64,000 nucleotides of DNA from Collinsella sp. (GTDB lineage Bacteria; Actinomycetota; Coriobacteriia; Coriobacteriales; Coriobacteriaceae): the NCBI GenBank assembly GCA_019419455.1, contig DXZW01000027.1:1-64000 (forward strand), read 5' to 3'. The position numbers and the translations under genes are program-made. Below, in pieces: positions 16,946 through 24,263 of this stretch (positions are counted from its first letter, which is position 1; every line of letters begins with the position of its first letter). A model generated the notes under the pieces. It had not been told where the DNA came from, did no database searches, and worked only from the letters and a program-made list of their open reading frames with translations.

Positions 16946-17851
16946 CTAGGCCGCGAGGGCCTGATTCCGGAACTCCTCCGGGGTCAGGCCCTTCAATCTT
17001 ACCTGCCTCCGGCTCGTGTTCCAGTGGACTATGTATTCCTCCAGGTCGCGTTTGAAATCCTCGAACGTCTCCCACTCGCGGCCCCGGTAGAACTCGTCCT
17101 TGACGTGGCCGAAGAGCTGCTCGGTGGCGGCGTTGTCGATGCAGTTCGCCTTCCTGGACATGCTCTGGACGATGCCGGCGGCCTCGAGCCTGGATGTGTA
17201 CGAGGCGTGCTGGTACTGCCAGCCCCGGTCCGAGTGCATGGTCGGGGCGGCGCCCTCGGGGATCTTGGACAGCAGCTCGTCGAGCATCCTGACCTGCTGG
17301 GCCATGTCGGGCGTGGTCGATATGTCGCTCGCCACGATCTCCTTGGTGCAGAAGTCCAGCGTCGGGGCCCAGTAGGCCTTGCCGCCCGCCACCTTGAACT
17401 CGGTGACGTCCGTTCCCAGCTTCCGCCACGGGGCCCCGGCGTCGAAATCCCTCGCGATCACGTTCTCGAACGTCCTGCCGACGACGCCCCTGTACGAGTT
17501 GTACCTGTGGTAGGCCGTCTCGCGTCTGATACCGCAGCGAATCCCCATCTCGCGCATCATCTTGAGCACGGTCTTGTCGGCTATCACGGCCCCCTCTTCC
17601 GCCCTGAGGCACATCGCTATCTGCCGGTGCCCGCAGCCGTTGGCGGTGCGCGAGAAGATCTCGGCGGCCGCCTCCCAGAGCTCGGGGCGCGTGGGCCTCG
17701 GCGGGTGCGCGAGGGCGTAGTAGTAGGTCGACCGCTTGAGCTCGGCGCATGCGAGCAGGTGCCCGAGCGCGTGCCCCTCGGCGCGCAGGGCCGCGACCGC
17801 TTCGGCCTTCGCCCTGGTCAGAGCCCGTCCCTCTCGACCAGGGCGCGTAAT
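16946..17851 (-). CDS. IS3-family OrfB transposase (DDE), expressed by -1 frameshift
   Basis: An rve/DDE integrase-fold transposase. The catalytic residues are D in GTDVTEF, D in MHSDRGWQYQH and E in TEQLFGHVKDEF. There is no good initiation codon upstream of the conserved HTH_21-like segment (STYYYALAHPP); the first ATG at 17614 is internal. The frame is continuous with orfA after a -1 slip at the A7 run near 17851, giving an OrfAB fusion of about 450 aa. It ends 38 nt inside the left end of the element. Confidence 0.9.
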   Translation of the reverse strand: MTRPGREGRALTRAKAEAVAALRAEGHALGHLLACAELKRSTYYYALAHPPRPTRPELWEAAAEIFSRTANGCGHRQIAMCLRAEEGAVIADKTVLKMMREMGIRCGIRRETAYHRYNSYRGVVGRTFENVIARDFDAGAPWRKLGTDVTEFKVAGGKAYWAPTLDFCTKEIVASDISTTPDMAQQVRMLDELLSKIPEGAAPTMHSDRGWQYQHASYTSRLEAAGIVQSMSRKANCIDNAATEQLFGHVKDEFYRGREWETFEDFKRDLEEYIVHWNTSRRQVRLKGLTPEEFRNQALAA

Positions 17852-18309
17852 TTTTTTAGGTAGGCCACCTCGGCCTCGAGCCTACGGCACCGCTCCTCGA
17901 GCTCCTCCTCGCGGGTCCGCGGCCTCGCCTTGGAACCCTTCGGCCGGCCCTTGGGCCTCGGGCGCAGGGCCTCCGCGCCGCCCCGGCGGTATAGCGCGCA
18001 CCACTTCTTGAGCGGCGACATCGACATTATGCCGAACGCCGCCATCGCCTCGGTCTTCGTCATGCCGCCGTCGACGACGGCGGAGGCGGCGGCGACCTTC
18101 TGCTCGTATGTGTACCTGCCCTGCTTTCCGTCCATGCGCAGCAGCACCTCGCTCCCGAATGCGCGGTATATCTCCTGCCATCTTCTCACGGCTTCCACGG
18201 GAAGCGAAAGGGCAATCGCGGCAGATTTATACCCGTGCCCGAGCTCGAAGAGCCCTATGGCCGCCTTCCTGGCCTCGATATCATGCTTCACTCTCAAATC
18301 AACGCGCAT
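17818..18309 (-). CDS. IS3-family OrfA (DNA-binding)
   Basis: A 163-aa protein with two successive helix-turn-helix segments (residues about 15-50 and 65-100), a basic RPKGRPKGSKARPR stretch and a C-terminal leucine-rich coiled coil, as in IS150/IS3 OrfA. The start at 18309 has GGGAGG upstream, lying inside the terminal repeat. Near the 3' end the codons CTA AAA AAA TTA (plus-strand T7 at 17851-17857) form an A_AAA_AAA slippery site for -1 frameshifting into orfB. Confidence 0.92.
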   Translation of the reverse strand: MRVDLRVKHDIEARKAAIGLFELGHGYKSAAIALSLPVEAVRRWQEIYRAFGSEVLLRMDGKQGRYTYEQKVAAASAVVDGGMTKTEAMAAFGIMSMSPLKKWCALYRRGGAEALRPRPKGRPKGSKARPRTREEELEERCRRLEAEVAYLKKLRALVERDGL

Positions 18310-18379
18310 AAAGAAAGCCTCCCATTTCTCATGTCCAAGAAATGGGAGGCAGTTCAACTTCGTGCGGCGGGGGCTTTTT

Positions 18380-18896
18380 GTGCCGCGCCGATGCCCCGAT
18401 ATGGGCAAAACCAAGGCATGCTGCCCGCTGCGGATAGGTGGTGCACTTCCCAGCGTGCATTTTTGGGAGTATTCAGCAAGCTCTGAAAAATGCATAACGT
18501 TGTGAATGGGTCGTAGTGGCCCGCGGCGCCCATCGACAGCACTTGTGGGCGGGCTATCGATGGGCGGAGATGGCTGTCGCCGCGTTTTTGGTTTGCGCCG
18601 GCCTGCAACACTGCTGCAACCACATCGTTATGTCGTTTGTGATGGGGCCGTTGGGGCCCACGGTGCTGAATACTCCGTTTTTTGCACGGTCCAAGGTGGG
18701 GTACCCTAGGATGAGAGAAATTGATACCTCATATTTATGCATATATCGATATTTCTATGCAAGATTTGGATTGTAAACCGTGCGCGTGCATAAAACCGGT
18801 GTGGGGACGTCTGGAGTCGGCTCGGCTCCTGGGGCATTGCACGTGCAGAACGGTTAAAATCGGGACTCGGTCTTAGTTTTACTTGGAAGGATGCAT
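18380..18896. other. Gene-poor interval with palindromes between the IS and the M42 peptidase gene
   Basis: I see no convincing gene. The stretch holds TGCATTTTT inverted as AAAAATGCA (18456-18464 and 18486-18494) around a 21-nt loop, and CCCATCGA inverted as TCGATGGG (18529-18536 and 18557-18564). An AT-rich patch lies at 18715-18775, and TTAAAAT near 18854 is a possible -10 element for the peptidase gene. An 86-codon open frame (18516-18776) lacks a ribosome site and has no recognisable domain. Confidence 0.5.
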
Positions 18897-19940
18897 ATGG
18901 CTTCTAATGTTGATGCTTCTCTAGAGGAGACGCTCTCCTATATTACTGACCAGTTGAAGGCGCTTACCTCGATTGCTTCGCCTACGGGCTATACCCGTGC
19001 GGCGACTGATTATCTGATGGAGACCCTGCGCGATATGGGGTTTGGGCCCGAGCGTTCCAATAAGGGCAACGTGTTGGTTGAGCTTGGTGGCGAGGGTGGG
19101 CCGCTCGTACTGGCGAGCCATGTCGATACCCTGGGCGCCATGGTGCGTTCCATCAAGGACAATGGTCGCTTGCGTCCCACGACGCTCGGCGGGCATCAGT
19201 GGTCTACGGCCGATGGCGAGAACTGCACCGTTTACACGCGCGATGGCAAAGTCTTTACGGGTGTGGTCCTCAATACCGAGCCTTCGGCGCATGTGGCCGA
19301 TGAGCCGGTCAAGACCATCGAGAAGAACATGGAAATCCTGCTCGACGAGAACGTTGACAGCAAGGACGATGTGCTCGAGCTGGGTATTCAGACGGGCGAC
19401 ATCATCGCTATGGATCCGCGTACCACGGTGACGGAGAGCGGCTACATCAAGAGCCGCTTCCTGGATGACAAGCTGTCGGCGTCGATTCTGCTGGGTCTGG
19501 CCCGTTCCGTTGCTGACGGCGAGGTGTCGCTTTCGCGCAAGGTGTCGCTGCTCTTTACCGTGTACGAGGAGGTCGGCCACGGCGGTGCCTTTGTGCCGGC
19601 CGACACGCGTGAGATGATCAGCGTGGACATGGGCTGCGTGGGTGACGACCTGGGCTGCACCGAGCGCATGGTTTCGATTTGCGCCAAGGATTCGGGCGGT
19701 CCGTACAACTACGACCTGGTAACCACGCTGTCCAACATCGCGCGCGAGCTGGAGCTCGATTACGCCATCGATGTGTACCCGCACTACGGCTCCGACGTCG
19801 AGGCCACGCTCTCGGCCGGCTACGACATTCGCCATGGTCTGATCGGCCCCGGCGTGTACGCGAGCCACAACTACGAGCGCAGCCACATCGACGGTGTGCG
19901 CAACACTTTCGAGCTGGTTCGCGCCTACGTCCAGCGCTAA
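18897..19940 (+). CDS. M42-family metallo-aminopeptidase
   Basis: A 347-aa co-catalytic metallopeptidase of the glutamyl/deblocking aminopeptidase (FrvX/PepA-like) family. The metal and catalytic residues visible are H and D in ASHVDTLGAMV (about 72), the pair in YEEVGHGG (about 222), D in SVDMGC (about 242) and H in ASHNYERSH near the C-terminus. It trims N-terminal residues from cytoplasmic peptides. GGAAGG lies 6 nt before ATG 18897; the ATG at 18891 abuts that site and is less likely. Confidence 0.9.
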   Translation: MASNVDASLEETLSYITDQLKALTSIASPTGYTRAATDYLMETLRDMGFGPERSNKGNVLVELGGEGGPLVLASHVDTLGAMVRSIKDNGRLRPTTLGGHQWSTADGENCTVYTRDGKVFTGVVLNTEPSAHVADEPVKTIEKNMEILLDENVDSKDDVLELGIQTGDIIAMDPRTTVTESGYIKSRFLDDKLSASILLGLARSVADGEVSLSRKVSLLFTVYEEVGHGGAFVPADTREMISVDMGCVGDDLGCTERMVSICAKDSGGPYNYDLVTTLSNIARELELDYAIDVYPHYGSDVEATLSAGYDIRHGLIGPGVYASHNYERSHIDGVRNTFELVRAYVQR

Positions 19941-19995
19941 CGATGCAGCGGCCTCGGCTGACACGGCAGTACCGACCGAGGCTGTCCTCTCTAAC

Positions 19996-20058
19996 TTGCG
20001 GTGAAATAGGGACTGTTTGGCGGTTTTAAACGCTTAAACAGTCCCTATTTCACCGCAA
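19996..20058. terminator. Bidirectional hairpin between the M42 peptidase gene and mnmA
   Basis: A perfect 23-bp inverted repeat (19996-20018 and 20036-20058) around a 17-nt loop lies between convergent genes. Its arm contains TGAAATAGGGACTGTTT. It is longer than a normal terminator and looks like a dispersed palindromic element adopted as one. Confidence 0.75.
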
Positions 20059-20076
20059 CTTATGAAGGGGATGGGG

Positions 20077-21177
20077 CTATTTGATGGCGCCGGTCACGGT
20101 GCCGCCGCCCAGGACGATGTCGCCGCGATAGACTACAACGGCTTGGCCGGGGGCGATGGCGCGCTGCGGCTCGTCAAAGGTCAGCAACATTTGCCCGTCT
20201 TCGCCGCACGTAAGGATCGCTGCCTGGTCTTTCTGTCGGTAGCGGTACTTGGCGCCCACGCGGATGCCGCCGGCATCCAGCTCGGCCTCCATGCGGTCGG
20301 CAGGGGCGCTCCAGATCCAGTCGTTGGCCGTGAGCGCCGTGGCCGTCAGGTCCTCGGCCTCGCCCAGATGCACGGTGTTGTTAGCGGCGTCGACGCCCGT
20401 CACATACACAGGATGCGCCATCGCGACGCCCAGGCCTTTGCGCTGGCCGATGGTGTAGCGCAGCGCGCCGTTGTGGCGCCCGACCACGCTGCCGTCGCGC
20501 CACACAATGTCGCCCGGTGCAGCGGGATGTCCGCAGCGGCGCTCGATATAGCCCGCGTAGTTACCGTCTGGAATAAAGCAGATGTCCTCGCTTTCGGCCT
20601 TCTGGGCGTTGGTAAAGCCCTGCTCGGCGGCTATGCGGCGCACGTCGCGCTCTTTGTCTAGGCCTGCCAGCGGAAAGATCGTGTGCGCCAGGCGCTCCTG
20701 CGTGAGCGAATACAAAAAGTAGCTTTGGTCCTTTTTAGGGTCCTCGCCGCGATGCAGCTGCCAGGTGCCGTCTGCCGCCTGGCTTGTTTTGGCGTAATGG
20801 CCCGTGGCGATGTAGTCGCAGCCCATGTCCAGCGCTGCATCGAGCAGCGCGCCAAACTTAATGTGGCGGTTGCAGATAATGCACGGATTGGGCGTCAGCC
20901 CCTCCTGGTAGGCGTTCATAAAACGCTCGACAACGTTGCGGTCGAAGGTTTGCTGCAAGTCGAGCACGTGATGGGGTATCCCCAGGCGCTCGGCGACGGC
21001 CTTTGCATCGGCGATGTCGTGGTCGACCTTACTCATGCCCGTGGCGGGATCGGGCGCGGGGCAGGTGAGGCGCATGGTGGCACCGACACATTCGTAACCC
21101 TGACTTTTGAGCAGATACGCGGTCACGCTGGAATCGACGCCGCCGCTCATGGCGACGAGCACGCGCTTGTTGTGCAT
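20077..21177 (-). CDS. mnmA: tRNA-specific 2-thiouridylase
   Basis: A 366-aa MnmA that thiolates U34 of tRNA-Lys, -Glu and -Gln using ATP and a persulfide. It has the PP-loop SGGVDSSVTAYLL at residue 10, the catalytic cysteine in NPCIICNRHIKFG (about 100), the second cysteine in ESEDICFIPDG (about 195) and a C-terminal beta-barrel domain. The sulfur comes from a cysteine desulfurase, so its place directly downstream of cysK makes metabolic sense. A terminator hairpin lies in the leader at 21218-21245. Confidence 0.95.
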   Translation of the reverse strand: MHNKRVLVAMSGGVDSSVTAYLLKSQGYECVGATMRLTCPAPDPATGMSKVDHDIADAKAVAERLGIPHHVLDLQQTFDRNVVERFMNAYQEGLTPNPCIICNRHIKFGALLDAALDMGCDYIATGHYAKTSQAADGTWQLHRGEDPKKDQSYFLYSLTQERLAHTIFPLAGLDKERDVRRIAAEQGFTNAQKAESEDICFIPDGNYAGYIERRCGHPAAPGDIVWRDGSVVGRHNGALRYTIGQRKGLGVAMAHPVYVTGVDAANNTVHLGEAEDLTATALTANDWIWSAPADRMEAELDAGGIRVGAKYRYRQKDQAAILTCGEDGQMLLTFDEPQRAIAPGQAVVVYRGDIVLGGGTVTGAIK

Positions 21178-21217
21178 GGGGAGGTTCTCCTTGGTGGCAT
21201 GTGGCCAAAAAAGAAAA

Positions 21218-21245
21218 GCGGCGCGGGAGGCTGGTTCCGCGCCGC
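21218..21245 (-). terminator. Hairpin with T-run between cysK and mnmA
   Basis: On the minus strand GCGGCGCGG pairs with CCGCGCCGC around a 10-nt loop, followed by TTTTCTTTTTT. TACAAT on the minus strand just before the hairpin could be a -10 box, which would make this an attenuator for mnmA rather than just the cysK terminator. Confidence 0.75.
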
Positions 21246-21357
21246 AGACATTGTAGCAAGTTCGGGCGTCCTGTGGGACACCCTGCTGGGATGAGCTCAG
21301 GCTGCCAGAAGAGAGGGGAGACCGGCGTGCCTTGGACTCGTTCTAGGAACGAGAGCT

Positions 21358-22296
21358 CTAGTCCTGGAAGAGTGCCGTGGACAGGTAGCGCTCGCCGGTG
21401 TCGGCGAGCAGCGTCACGATGGTCTTGCCCTCGTTCTCGGGGCGCTTGGCCAGCTGCAGTGCGGCCCACACGGCGGCGCCGGACGAAATGCCCACGAGCA
21501 CGCCCTCCTTGTGGCCCACGGCGCGGCCGGTGGCAAAGGCGTCGTCGTTCTCGACGGGGATGATCTCGTCGTAGACCTGGGTGTCGAGGACGTCGGGCAC
21601 AAAGCCGGCACCGATACCCTGGATCTTGTGCGGGCCGGCCTGGCCCTTAGAGAGCACCGGGGAGGTGGCGGGCTCGACGGCGACGACCTGAATCTCGGGG
21701 TTTTGCTCCTTGAGGAACTCGCCCACGCCGGTCACGGTGCCGCCGGTGCCGACGCCGGCGACGAAGATGTCGACCTTGCCGTCGGTGTCGTCCCAGATCT
21801 CGGGGCCGGTCGTGGCCTTGTGAATGGCCGGGTTCGCGGGGTTCACAAACTGGCCGGCGATGATGCTGTTGGGGGTCTCCTTCTGCAACTCTTCGGCCTT
21901 GGCGATAGCGCCCTTCATGCCTTTGGAGCCGTCGGTGAGCACGAGCTGCGCACCGTATGCCTGCATCAGCTTGCGGCGCTCAACGGACATGGTCTCGGGC
22001 ATGGTGATGATCACCTTGTAGCCGCGGGCGGCCGCCACCGAGGCGATGCCGACGCCGGTGTTGCCGCTCGTGGGCTCGATGATGGTGTAGTCGCCGCCAC
22101 GCACGAGCTTGCCTGCCTTCTCGGCCTCGTCAATCATGTTCTTGGCGACGCGGTCTTTAACGGATCCGGCGGGGTTGAAGTATTCCAGCTTGACGAGCAC
22201 GCGGGCCTTGAGGTCCTCATCGGCCTCAAAGTGGGTGAGCTCCAGGAGCGGGGTGTGGCCGATAAGCTGATCGATGGACGTGTAAACCTTGCTCAT
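21358..22296 (-). CDS. cysK: Cysteine synthase A (O-acetylserine sulfhydrylase)
   Basis: A 312-aa PLP enzyme that makes cysteine from O-acetylserine and sulfide. The PLP lysine lies in NPAGSVKDR (about residue 46), with TSGNTG (about 74) and GTGGT (about 183) phosphate and ring contacts and GISSGAA near the C-terminus. It is transcribed divergently from an Rrf2-family regulator, and a composite dyad lies in front of it, so cysteine- or sulfur-responsive control is likely. Confidence 0.95.
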   Translation of the reverse strand: MSKVYTSIDQLIGHTPLLELTHFEADEDLKARVLVKLEYFNPAGSVKDRVAKNMIDEAEKAGKLVRGGDYTIIEPTSGNTGVGIASVAAARGYKVIITMPETMSVERRKLMQAYGAQLVLTDGSKGMKGAIAKAEELQKETPNSIIAGQFVNPANPAIHKATTGPEIWDDTDGKVDIFVAGVGTGGTVTGVGEFLKEQNPEIQVVAVEPATSPVLSKGQAGPHKIQGIGAGFVPDVLDTQVYDEIIPVENDDAFATGRAVGHKEGVLVGISSGAAVWAALQLAKRPENEGKTIVTLLADTGERYLSTALFQD

Positions 22297-22354
22297 GATG
22301 AACCTCCAAAGTGTTCAAATGACTGGATACCGTGTGGTTTTACGGTGTGTCTAG

Positions 22355-22394
22355 CAGCTAAACCCATAAACCTTATAGGTTGTTCGTTTAGCTG
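22355..22394. promoter_or_regulatory. Composite operator dyad upstream of cysK
   Basis: CAGCTAAAC (22355-22363) is inverted as GTTTAGCTG (22386-22394), and the perfect palindrome AACCTTATAGGTT (22369-22381) is nested at the same centre. Nested dyads between cysK and an Rrf2 gene suggest binding of that regulator, by analogy with CymR control of cysteine genes. Confidence 0.5.
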
Positions 22395-22427
22395 TTGGGA
22401 AGCATAGTAGACACCAAAGCCTAGTAA

Positions 22428-22454
22428 TGCAATAGGAAATAGGAGATTATTGCA
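22428..22454. promoter_or_regulatory. Second inverted repeat in the cysK-Rrf2 intergenic region
   Basis: TGCAATA (22428-22434) is inverted as TATTGCA (22448-22454). TAGAAT at 22508-22513 is a plausible -10 box for the regulator gene, so this site would lie upstream of its promoter. Confidence 0.3.
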
Positions 22455-22549
22455 AGTTGATTAACCATCTTGACCGGAACGGGTATTTTCAAAGCCAATT
22501 TTTCGGCTAGAATTTCAACGGACTAAAAGACCGAAAGGCAGCACTATAT

Positions 22550-22978
22550 ATGTTGGTTTCCACAAAGGGCAGATATGCCCTGCGCGTTATGGTCGACCTG
22601 GCCGAGCATCAGGCGGCCGGTCGCATCCCGCTCAAAGAGATCGCGGCGCGCCAGGGGATTTCGGAGAAGTACCTCGAGAATATTCTGGCTACGCTCGTGC
22701 GCGCCAACATGCTCTCGGGCATGCGCGGCAAGGGCGGCGGCTATGTGCTCACGCGCCCGCCCGAGCAGTACACGGTGGGCGAGATCTTGCGCCTGACCGA
22801 GGGCAGCCTGGCGCCGGTCGCCTGCCTGGATGGCGACTGCAAGGGTTGTTCGCGCTCTGACGAGTGCCCCACGCTCGACGTGTGGAAGAACCTGGACAAG
22901 CTCATCAACGACTACCTCGACGGTGTGACGCTTGATCAACTTGTCGCTCCCAACGAAGGCTACGACTACGTGATCTAG
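22550..22978 (+). CDS. Rrf2-family transcriptional regulator
   Basis: A 142-aa winged-helix repressor of the Rrf2 family (CymR/IscR relatives). The N-terminal STKGRYALRVMVDLA and the recognition region ISEKYLENIL are typical. The effector segment has four cysteines (CLDGDCKGCSRSDEC, about residues 92-106), three of them spaced like the IscR Fe-S ligands, so an iron-sulfur or redox sensor is possible. Its position opposite cysK suggests CymR-like control of sulfur metabolism. Both readings are inference. Confidence 0.88.
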   Translation: MLVSTKGRYALRVMVDLAEHQAAGRIPLKEIAARQGISEKYLENILATLVRANMLSGMRGKGGGYVLTRPPEQYTVGEILRLTEGSLAPVACLDGDCKGCSRSDECPTLDVWKNLDKLINDYLDGVTLDQLVAPNEGYDYVI

Positions 22979-22983
22979 CCCAC

Positions 22984-23014
22984 CTGCCATTTGGGGACGG
23001 GGTGGAAATGGCAG
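22984..23014. repeat. Short palindrome with a GGGGACGGGG loop
   Basis: CTGCCATTT (22984-22992) is inverted as AAATGGCAG (23006-23014), with a loop reading GGGGACGGGGTGG. It begins 6 nt after the Rrf2 stop and looks like part of the dispersed GGGGAC repeat class. Confidence 0.55.
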
Positions 23015-23045
23015 ATTCTCTCGCCCTTTGAGACTTGGCAAATAA

Positions 23046-23078
23046 GAAGGCCGCCCATTTTTGCGATGGGCGGCCTTC
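23046..23078. terminator. Bidirectional terminator between Rrf2 and the holin-like gene
   Basis: A 13-bp perfect stem (23046-23058 and 23066-23078) around a 7-nt loop, followed by GTTTT on the plus strand. Confidence 0.75.
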
Positions 23079-23118
23079 GTTTTGGGCTGTTGAGACGGGC
23101 GCGGCCGGAATGGCCGTT

Positions 23119-23484
23119 TTAGCCCTCGGCGATGCTGTCGAGGATGCTGCGCATGATGGACACCAGGATGCTGCCCATAAAGGCCGATCCAAAGCTGGCG
23201 ATGGAGATACCCGCGCCCAGCAGATTGACCGACAGATAGCTGGCCAGCTCGAGCATAAAGCTGTTGACTACGAGCTGAAAAATACCCAGCGTAATGATCG
23301 TGAGCGGCAGCGAGATAACCGTGAGGAACGGCTTGACGAGCGAATCGACGATGTTCAGGAACAATCCCACGAAGGCGAAACAGACCCAGGCCTCGGCAAA
23401 ACCGAAGGGCTGGATGCCGGGAACGAGGAACGTGGCAATCGCGATGGCGATCGAGGTAAAGAGCCAGTTAAGCATAAAGCGCAT
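23119..23484 (-). CDS. Phage-holin-4-like small membrane protein
   Basis: A 121-aa protein with four predicted membrane segments and the PFLTVISLPLTIITLGIF region typical of the Phage_holin_4_2 (YvlD-like) family. Despite the name, these are chromosomal membrane proteins of unknown function and not lysis genes; no phage genes surround it. GAAAGGA precedes the start at 23484. Confidence 0.8.
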   Translation of the reverse strand: MRFMLNWLFTSIAIAIATFLVPGIQPFGFAEAWVCFAFVGLFLNIVDSLVKPFLTVISLPLTIITLGIFQLVVNSFMLELASYLSVNLLGAGISIASFGSAFMGSILVSIMRSILDSIAEG

Positions 23485-23807
23485 GGTGTGAATCCTTTCT
23501 TGCGCATGGCGTGGTGGGGGAGCGTGAGAGGCACATGCCATTGCAACTCGGATAGATGCTCGGGCACGGCTCTGTTTGGGCGCCCATTGTCTCAGATATT
23601 CGTGGAGCTTGCGTGCGCATTCGGTTTCAAAACGGCGTTCGTCCTGAAAAACGCGCCGCTGGCAGAGAGTCTTGTCGCTTTAGTTTGGTGGTGTGCTACA
23701 CTGCTACGGGCAAAAGCCACAGGCGTTGCCCTATTGCATAGAACGGGCGAACGATGCCCGATGTCAGTATCAACTTCGATGCCTTATGGCGGGTTTGGCG
23801 GTGATCG
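23485..23807. other. Divergent intergenic region
   Basis: 323 nt between the holin-like gene and the YerC-like gene. TACACT at 23697-23702 is a possible -10 element. I see no gene or repeat in it. Confidence 0.4.
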
Positions 23808-24107
23808 ATGAATATCGAGAACATGTTTGACAAGCCTGATGTCAAGCAGCTGGTCCACGCATTTAGTCTTTTGGATGACGAGAAGGATATCCAGGCGTTT
23901 TTGACCGATATCTGCACGCCGCGCGAGATCTGCGATCTTTCGCAACGTCTGCAGGTTGCGCGTTATCTGGATGAGGGCGAGCCTTATGTTGAGGTTCAGG
24001 CCCGCACCGGCGCTTCGTCCACTACCGTGAGCCGCGTTTCAAAGGCACTCAACGGCGAGTACGGCGGCTATCGCAAGATCCTCATCAAGCTGGAGGATGG
24101 CGAGTAG
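23808..24107 (+). CDS. YerC/YecD-family TrpR-like regulator
   Basis: A 99-aa protein of the YerC/YecD group, related to the Trp repressor fold. The helix-turn-helix is at about residues 40-85 (REICDLSQRLQVARYL then GASSTTVSRVSKAL). Targets are unknown. The start is ATG 23808 with a weak GGTGAT site upstream. A terminator follows, so it is probably monocistronic. Confidence 0.88.
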   Translation: MNIENMFDKPDVKQLVHAFSLLDDEKDIQAFLTDICTPREICDLSQRLQVARYLDEGEPYVEVQARTGASSTTVSRVSKALNGEYGGYRKILIKLEDGE

Positions 24108-24133
24108 GCCAGCGACAACAATGAATTACGAAG

Positions 24134-24159
24134 AACCGTCCCTCCGGGGGCGGTTTTTT
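24134..24159 (+). terminator. Intrinsic terminator of the YerC-like gene
   Basis: AACCGTCCC (24134-24142) pairs with GGGGCGGTT (24147-24155) with one G-T pair, ending in T6. Confidence 0.8.
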
Positions 24160-24263
24160 GATCCCTTGGGGACGGAGGAAATCTGTTGGCGTGGGGCAAA
24201 TCTGTCCGCGTGGGCGGGTAGGATGGATGCATTGATTATTGCGAACGGTTTGAGTGGAGGACC

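Larger units (their letters stand above)
16908..18356 (-). mobile_element. IS3-family insertion sequence, apparently complete
   Basis: A 1449-bp element with 24-bp terminal inverted repeats (16908-16931 and 18333-18356, 21 of 24 matching) that begin TGAACTG and end CAGTTCA. A 3-bp direct repeat ACT (16905-16907 and 18357-18359) flanks it. It carries orfA and orfB on the minus strand joined by an A7 slippery run, as in IS3/IS150-type elements. The ends, TSD and both frames are intact, so it may be active and recently inserted. Confidence 0.93.
16891..18379 (+). terminator. fucO intrinsic terminator, split by the IS insertion
   Basis: Joining the two flanks (16891-16907 and 18360-18379, one TSD copy removed) restores a GC-rich hairpin: CGCAC/GTGCG, a 2-nt bulge and CCCCGC/GCGGGG, with a TTC loop and a T5 tail at 18375-18379. 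In the present sequence the two arms are 1.45 kb apart. Confidence 0.7.

Noticed and set aside
18516..18776. 86-codon open frame downstream of the IS element
   Set aside because: GTG start without a ribosome site, no domain, and it runs across palindromic and AT-rich noncoding sequence.
21245..21357. T-box leader for cysK or mnmA
   Set aside because: The conserved T-box sequence around GGGTGGNACCGCG is absent; only a plain terminator hairpin is visible.
23119..23484. Phage holin as a sign of a prophage
   Set aside because: The protein belongs to the chromosomal YvlD-like holin-4 group and no lysis or structural phage genes are near.
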